From Silene conica (Eukaryota > Streptophyta > Magnoliopsida > Caryophyllales > Caryophyllaceae): a DNA stretch of 64,000 nt. Under the pieces are notes generated by a model that ran no database searches, was not told where the DNA came from, and saw nothing but the letters and a program-made list of their open reading frames with translations. The translations under genes and the position numbers were made by a program. Below are positions 58,201-64,000 of the stretch, piece by piece; the stretch's first letter is position 1, and each line of letters opens with the position of its first letter. Location of the stretch: NCBI GenBank assembly GCA_029255685.2, contig CM055317.2, positions 75,195,460 to 75,259,459 on the forward strand, in the 5' to 3' direction.

Positions 58201-58432
58201 AGCAAGACAAAATATGTCAAGTTATTGTTTAATGTTGACAAAAATATGATTGTTGTGCGACTTGTGTCGTATAATGAGAATTTTAGACCATTCATCCACA
58301 AAAAGTTCTTTCAAATTTCAAAGTGCGTAGAATTTTCAAAATATGAACAATTGATTTTACTATTTTCTCGATATGTTTGGTAAACGATGGATTTATAGAT
58401 TTTTAGCAAATTAAGGTTGTTTACGAGGATGT

Positions 58433-58696
58433 TTGGTAGACAACATTCCTTTTATACTAAAAGAATAAGAATTATGAAATGTCTTTCCTCCAAAAGCAGT
58501 TACTCAATTAAGGAAATAAATAAGACTGATTTTTTTCAATTACATCGGTATCCTATTATAATTTTTGGTAGACAACATTCCTTTTATACTAAAAGAATAA
58601 GAATTATGAAATGTCTTTCCTCCAAAAGCAGTTCCTCAATTAAGGAAATAAATAAGACTGATTTTTTTCAATTACATCGGTATCCTATTATAATTT
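58433..58696. repeat. 132-bp tandem duplication downstream of the UGT gene
   Basis: Two adjacent copies (58433-58564 and 58565-58696), from TTGGTAGACAACATTCC to CGGTATCCTATTATAATTTT, differ at about one base (GTTACTC against GTTCCTC). The near identity means a recent duplication. Confidence 0.92.
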
Positions 58697-58791
58697 TTTT
58701 TTCATTAAAGTGTAATTTTGTTATTAAATTGTAAAATATAACTAATGATTGCAATATAATATATGATTTTTTTTTTGAAAGGTAAGTTTTA

Positions 58792-59109
58792 CTCCTTCCT
58801 ATCCTATATATTTTTCCCTAATTTCTAAAACGGATTATTCATGTTATCTTCCTCTTCCCTATTTTGGAAACTTTTATTCTTATTTTATTCATTTCTCTCT
58901 TCTATTATCAAACCACACCCAACTCTTTTACTCCTATTTTATTCTTTTTTAATGTTTGTGACCAATATTTCTTATTTAATTACTAATTATTCATTCATCT
59001 CTCTCATCACCAAACTCCACCCAAACTTTTACACTTATTTTAATCACTACCTTAATTCTTGTGCCCAATCCATATAGGAACAATATACGAAGTATAAAAT
59101 AGGAGGGAG
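58792..59109. mobile_element. Stowaway MITE, 318 bp
   Basis: Ends CTCCTTCCTATCCTATATAT and GTATAAAATAGGAGGGAG, TA on both sides (58790-58791 and 59110-59111). Confidence 0.7.
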
Positions 59110-59356
59110 TATCTCACAGAAGAGAGTTCATGTACAAACAAGATACTATATCAATTGCAAGTACTTCTTTTGTCTAAGCCAATCTAATTCATCCAAGGTG
59201 AACGTGAAAATGCAAGGTAAGTTATAATAATATATAAATTTGATGTAAACTCATACGGAGTAAATTATAGTGGATCATTAAAATTTTCATTTGGAGCTAT
59301 TATTAATGATTGGTTGCATAATTAACTATAGAAAATAACAATATTGAGACCTTATT

Positions 59357-59630
59357 AGAGCAACTCCAGTGGATAGCTACATTACCTTGTAGCTTGAATT
59401 TTCATCTTGATTTTTCAAACAATTTTATTTTGCGGCTACAAAGTCATTCAATGGTAAACACCATGTAGTTTAATATAACAATTTTTCTAAGAAAATTTAT
59501 AAAGAAACATCGTTTGAGTTAAAACAAAATAAAAATACTTATTAAAATACACTTTCTTTCCTCCAATAATTTTTTTGGCGTGAAATTGAAAAATAATAAT
59601 GTGTCGACTAACGTATAACTAAAACATGTT
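59357..59630. other. Possible half of a GAGCATCTCC-family MITE, then AT-rich DNA
   Basis: TTA is followed by GAGCAACTCCAGTGGATAGC at 59357, which matches the left end of the element at 22318. Inner AGCTTGAATTTTCATCTTG words follow, but no right end was found. Confidence 0.35.
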
Positions 59631-60000
59631 AAAAATAAGTGTTTTTTTGTCAAACACCACCTTTAAAAAAAAACTTTTCTTCCAAACACCACCTCTAAAA
59701 TAAAGTTTGTGAAACCACCTTTAATAATTTTTTTGTGAAACATGCCTTTTTAGCCGAATTTCGACAGTTTGTCTAATTTATGTTCAATTAAAACTTTCGC
59801 ATGTGAGACTGTTTGGAGGGAAAACAATAAAGAAAGGGAAAAGTATTTGGAGGAAAAACAAAAAAAGAAGTCAAAACAGTCTCACGTTTGACAAACTGTT
59901 AGAATCGGGCTAAAATGTCATGTTTCACAAAAAAATTATTTAAGGCGGTGTTTCACAAACTTTCTTTTAAAGTGGTGTTTGACAAAAAAAAAACCTTATT
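59630..60000. mobile_element. Foldback element with TTTGTCAAACACCACC ends
   Basis: AATAAGTGTTTTTTTGTCAA followed by ACACCACC at the left is mirrored by GGTGTTTGACAAAAAA...CTTATT at the right. Inner GAGACTGTTTGGAG/CAAAACAGTCTCAC and TTTTTTTGTGAAACATG/CATGTTTCACAAAAAA are also inverted. The ends resemble those of the MULE at 18293 (TTTTTTGTCAGATAACACC). No clean target duplication was seen. Confidence 0.6.
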
Positions 60001-60350
60001 AACGACCTTATATATATCGCACATGCATTGCGTGAGATCTAGACTAGTGTTGAAATAGTAGATTATATAACAATATACTGCTCCCCAAATATATTCAATT
60101 AACCGATTACAAACTATTTTAAATGATAATTTTACCCTTGAAAACTAATACTAACAATAATATTTTAATAAGAATTATAGTATTTTAATTCCACATTAGT
60201 CATTTTATATGAAAAATAAACAATTTCTTAATGTGAAATTGTTAATTACCAAACACGTTAACAAACTTTACTACTATATATTTTAGTCATACTGCTACTA
60301 AAATCTAATCATAATCTGCTTTTACAACCTATTTGTGCGGTTTATCAAAA

Positions 60351-60546
60351 CACAAATTCTTATTTGCAACGGCATTATCCGTCGCAAGCTTGTGACGGAT
60401 ACCGTTTCTTCTCACAAAATACCCACTTTTTCTCTTTCTCCAACACTATTCATGTGGTCCCCTTTCTTCACTAACTCATTTTCTACCCATTTTATCTAAC
60501 AAAATATCCGTCACAAATGACGACCCGTCGCAAGCAAGACTTACTA
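60351..60546 (+). mobile_element. Mutator-type MITE, family A (copy 5)
   Basis: It starts CACAAATTCTTATTTGCAAC and ends CAAGCAAGACTTACTA. Target duplication TTATCAAAA on both sides (60342-60350 and 60547-60555). Confidence 0.87.
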
Positions 60547-60555
60547 TTATCAAAA

Positions 60556-61115
60556 AGGGCTTTATCGTGTATAAGCCGATGATTCGTAGATACGCACTAC
60601 TCGTATATCTTTGTAAGTTGTAACTACCGAGTATATAGTACATTTCTTCTGGACTTTGCATATTTGCTGCAAGTGCTTACTTTCAGAATGCAACATTTTT
60701 AATGACAGTAACATTGTAACAAGAACTATCAGAAACAAACATCTTCATTACTGATTTTAATACAGTCTTGTTTACCAATGAAAGACTTGGAAAGTGAGTT
60801 CCGAATTGCATAATTGCAATTTTTCAGGATTGTGTTAGACTGTTAGACAGTATGGGTTAACCGTTGCATCATCTTAATTCTTAAAAGGGTAGTATGAAGA
60901 CAAAAGGTTTGATGATATGAAGATTTTGTCTACCCGCTCACATGCGGATTTTGGTGTTAAGAAAAAAATAATGATCATTTGTGAGGGTTTTCAAGTATGG
61001 GTGGTAAACGGTGCGGGTCGGTTCGGGATGGGTCGAGGGGCGGTGCGGGTTCAATGTATGGGGACCCGGACAAGGCGGGTCCGGGACGGGCTATTAGGCC
61101 CGGTTCTTGGGAAGT
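60556..61115. other. Spacer with G-rich GGGTCGG words, no gene
   Basis: Positions 61000-61110 are GGGTCGGGTCCGG-like low-complexity DNA. The open frame across it has no recognisable domain. Confidence 0.4.
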
Positions 61116-61120
61116 GTAAC

Positions 61121-61323
61121 TGTAACAACCCGACCCACCATGGTCGTAACACAAACCCAATAAGATGGGTGTGCACTTTTGGGCTCGTTATTTGTCCTCA
61201 CTTAAACCCAAAAGCACAAGGCCTTGTTACTAAAGGGTGGGTGGAAGCTATTATAAACCTATCACAAGCCTCACATTCTACCGATGTGAGATAACTTTCC
61301 TCTCATACTCTTGGGGTGTTACA
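61121..61323 (-). mobile_element. Solo LTR of a small retrotransposon, 203 bp
   Basis: TGTAACAACCC...GGGGTGTTACA ends (TG...CA on both strands). The 5-bp target duplication GTAAC flanks it (61116-61120 and 61324-61328). The minus orientation is preferred because ATCTCACATCGGTAGAATGT resembles the CACATTGG-type block of TRIM LTRs. No internal region is present. Confidence 0.7.
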
Positions 61324-61331
61324 GTAACTAT

Positions 61332-61548
61332 TGAACAAACAGAGGAAACTTTTTTACTTTTTTACTGATTATATTGAAACATTCATTATACATACTACTT
61401 CCTTTATAGGAAATTCAAAACCGACATAACCCAAATACATTAGATTAGCCCATAACCCATAACTCCTATTTGACCCATTTACAAAATGATCAAACCACAT
61501 AATTACAGTTATTATACATTTAACTAATTTTGAATCAATTATTCAACA
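61332..61548 (-). mobile_element. 3' LTR of the copia element, about 217 bp
   Basis: On the minus strand a polypurine tract AAGGGGAAG (61550-61558) is followed by TGTTGAATAATTGATTC, and the LTR ends near CTCTGTTTGTTCA (61332). It contains a TATAAAGG word. The exact inner end could not be checked because the 5' LTR is outside the window. Confidence 0.55.
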
Positions 61549-64000
61549 CTTCCCCTTGATTCAAAATTACCGACTCCAAGCTGCGACAAAAAAAATTGAT
61601 GCTTGGCATGCGAAAGAGATTTTGTGAAGATATCCGTTGTTTGCTCATTTGTGCCACAAAACCTCAGCATGATTTTTCCTTCTGCTACTAACTTTCGGAT
61701 GAAATGATATTGCACGTCTATGTGCTTGGTTCTACCATAGAATGCTGGATTTTTTGCCATAGTTATTGCTGACATGTTATCACAAAAGATAACTGTAGCT
61801 TCCTTTTGCTCAACATGAAAATCGGCTAACAATTTTTTGAGCCATAAAGCTTGTCGTGCTGCTGTCGTGGCTGCTGTATACTTGGCTTCGAAGGACGACA
61901 AAGCAATAGTCTCTTGCTTCTTTGAGCTCCAGGTGATTGCTCCAGAACCTAGACTGAAAATATTACCGGAAGTGCTTTTTTCTATCATCTATACATCCAG
62001 CCCAGTCACTGTTAGTAAATCCAACCAATTTAAAATTCGGTACCTTAGTATACCATATTCCAAAACTGACCGTTCCAGCCACATAACGGAGAATTCGTTT
62101 CGCTGCTCCATAATGTTGTCTCGTGGGATTATGCATATACCTAGACACCACACTTACGGAAAAAGCAATGTCGGGCCTAGTATGTGTAAGGTAATTTAGA
62201 CCCCCTACAAGACTTCTGTACAACTTGTCATCAGCTTGTTCAGTACCATCTTGACGCTGTAATTTCTCATTGACATTCATAGGAGTAGGCACGGGTTCAC
62301 AATTTGTCAAGTGAAATTTCTTAACCAAATCCGTAGCATGCTTCTCTTGACACAGAAAAATACCATTTTCACTTTACTTTACCTCAAGACCCAAAAAATA
62401 TTTAAGCAAACCCAAATCCGTCATATCAAATTTTTTCGTCATGCTAATTTTAAATTTATCAACTACGGGTTGAATTGAACCAAAATAAATCATGTCATCA
62501 ACATATAAGCATGCATACGACAAGAAAATCATTACCTTCCCGCTTCAAGTAAAGAGTCGGCTCATTTTCACTTCATTTGAAACCATTGGGCAGGAAGAAA
62601 TTATCAATCTTGCTATACCATGCTCGCGGAGCTTGCTTCAAGCGATAAAGAGCTTTGCGTAATCGATAGACTTTATTTTCATGCCCAATGGAAACAAAGC
62701 CCTCTGGTTGGGAAACATAGACCTCCTCCTTCAGCTCTCCACTTAAAAATGCCGACTTCACATCAAATTGGTACAAAGGTAGCTGAAATTGTGCTGCTAC
62801 GGCTAGAAATGTTCTCACCGTTTCAAATCTTACAACGGGTGAGAATGTCTCATCAAAATCTACTCCTTGCTGTTGTGAGTATCCTTTAGCTGCAAGCCTT
62901 GTTTTGGGTTTTTGAATACTCCCATCAGAGTTGTACTTAGTTCGGAATACCCATTTTAACCCAATTTCATTTTTGCCTTCGGGTGGATCAACTAACTCCC
63001 ACGTTTCATTTTTTTCTATAGCTAACATTTCCTCCTTCATAGCATTTATCCACACTTCACTCTTGGTTGCCTCTTCATAGGAAATAGGATCAGAGACATA
63101 TAATGCAAAATTACATGTCCTGTAAATATCTTGAATTGACCGGAATTTTTTTTGAGGTGTGCTGCTTGAGGTACTTGATGATGATGAGGGAGCACCACTA
63201 GACGGGCTGCTGTTTTGAGGAGATGAGGGGCTGTTTGGTGGAGTATTTGTGTCACTTTCACTGCTGCTGCTACTAGTGTCGGCCTGCACAATTTTTTCTG
63301 GCTCGGAAAATTCACAAACTGGAGCTGGAGTTCCTGTCATACCGTCACAATTCCACATCCATTTTCCTGCTTCATCAAACTTAACATCTCTACTTATAAT
63401 AACCTTACCACGCACTTACGGGGTTGTATAACTTGTACGCTTTGGATTCAATACTATAGCCAACAAATATACATTTTTCAGCCTTGCTTTCTAATTTGTG
63501 ACGTAAATTACTTGGAACCAAAGCATATGCTAAACAACCAAATATTCTTAAGTGTCTTACCCGAGGTTTTTTACCTCTCCATGCTTCAAATGGGGTTTGA
63601 TTTGCGACGGCTCTTGTTGGAGAAATATTTAATAGATACACTGCTGTTGCAACCGCTTGTCCCCAACATTTATTTGGTAACCCTTTTTCCTGAAGCATAC
63701 TTCTGGCCATCTCTACAATTGTCCTGTTTTTGCGCTCAGCAATGCCGTTTTGTTGTGGTGTATAGGGCGCGATAAGCTCCCTACGGATACCATGAACATC
63801 ACAGAAGATATTAAATTCTTTGGACAAGAATTCACCACCACGATCCGTTCGTAGCGTCTTAATACGCCTACCACTTTGATTCTCCACCATTGCTTTGAAT
63901 TTTTTGAAGTAATCAAAAGCTTCTGACTTCAACTTTAAGAAATAAACCCAACACATCCGACTATAATCATCAATAAATAATAAGAAATAACGATTTCCAC
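61539..64000 (-). pseudogene. Ty1/copia polyprotein (integrase, reverse transcriptase, RNase H), decayed and cut by the window edge
   Basis: From right to left: the integrase core (RTDRGGEFLSKEF, PYTPQQNGIAERKNRTIVEM; 64000-63405); a frame change; then the reverse transcriptase (NETWELVDPPEGKNEIGLKW, TRLAAKGYSQQQGVDFDETF, QFDVKSAFLSGELKEEVYV; 63415-62573), with YVDDMIYFG at about 62495. RNase H follows in two frames (LVGGLNYLTHTRPDIAF to GFTNSDWAGCIDD at 62328-61980; STSGNIF...KHIDVQYHFIRKLV to the stop near 61539). Stops or shifts lie near 63410, 62575, 62530, 62380 and 61975. The order integrase before reverse transcriptase defines Ty1/copia; the blocks look Tork/Tnt1-like. It cannot make a whole polyprotein. 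Confidence 0.9.

Noticed and set aside
57945-58301. Antisense frames over the UGT gene
   Set aside because: They are shadows of the UGT coding region.

Overview
The window is plant nuclear DNA: AT-rich and full of transposons, with split genes whose introns follow GT-AG rules and reach 7.6 kb, plus a eukaryotic tRNA gene. Every recognised protein has a eudicot counterpart. The organism is therefore a eudicot. The abundant GAACT-rich elements ending GGCCCTGTTCTTTT give me an impression of Caryophyllales, but I could not test this.

Layout. Positions 1-14,194 hold no intact gene. They contain a broken PIF/Harbinger transposase, a Ty1/copia RNase H relic, Stowaway and Harbinger MITEs, and a 2.26-kb Helitron with a Mutator-type foldback inside it. 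Positions 14,323-29,697 (+) are an eight-exon MADS-box gene of the AP1/FRUITFULL clade, FUL-like by its C-terminal LVPSWML. Its introns 1 and 3 (5.2 and 7.6 kb) are packed with inserts, including a SINE inside a Helitron inside a Harbinger MITE. Positions 30,707-31,921 are a Mutator-like element carrying a fragment of a fatty acyl-CoA reductase gene (a Pack-MULE). Positions 33,189-36,831 (+) are the two-exon pectin galacturonosyltransferase GAUT11. A tRNA-Ile(AAU) lies at 37,823-37,896. Positions 38,740-52,971 (-) are a 26-exon HRQ1 DNA-repair helicase; I rebuilt a continuous 1,197-aa reading frame across all splice sites. Positions 54,424-55,785 are a young LINE insertion with an 18-bp target duplication. 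Three copies of one 9-bp-TSD MITE then lead into an intronless UGT89-type glycosyltransferase (56,773-58,200, +). The right end holds more MITEs, a solo LTR and the 3' part of a decayed copia element (-) that runs off the window.

The genes do not form a pathway. FUL-like is a developmental regulator, GAUT11 makes pectin in the Golgi, HRQ1 repairs DNA in the nucleus and UGT89 decorates small molecules. What links them is the mobile DNA that shapes their introns and promoters. The precisely bounded insertions, with target-site duplications readable on both sides, are the main result. The most unusual items are the Pack-MULE, the triple-nested insertion in FUL intron 3, the 19-bp perfect inverted repeat around the FUL promoter, and a long intronic inverted repeat in HRQ1.
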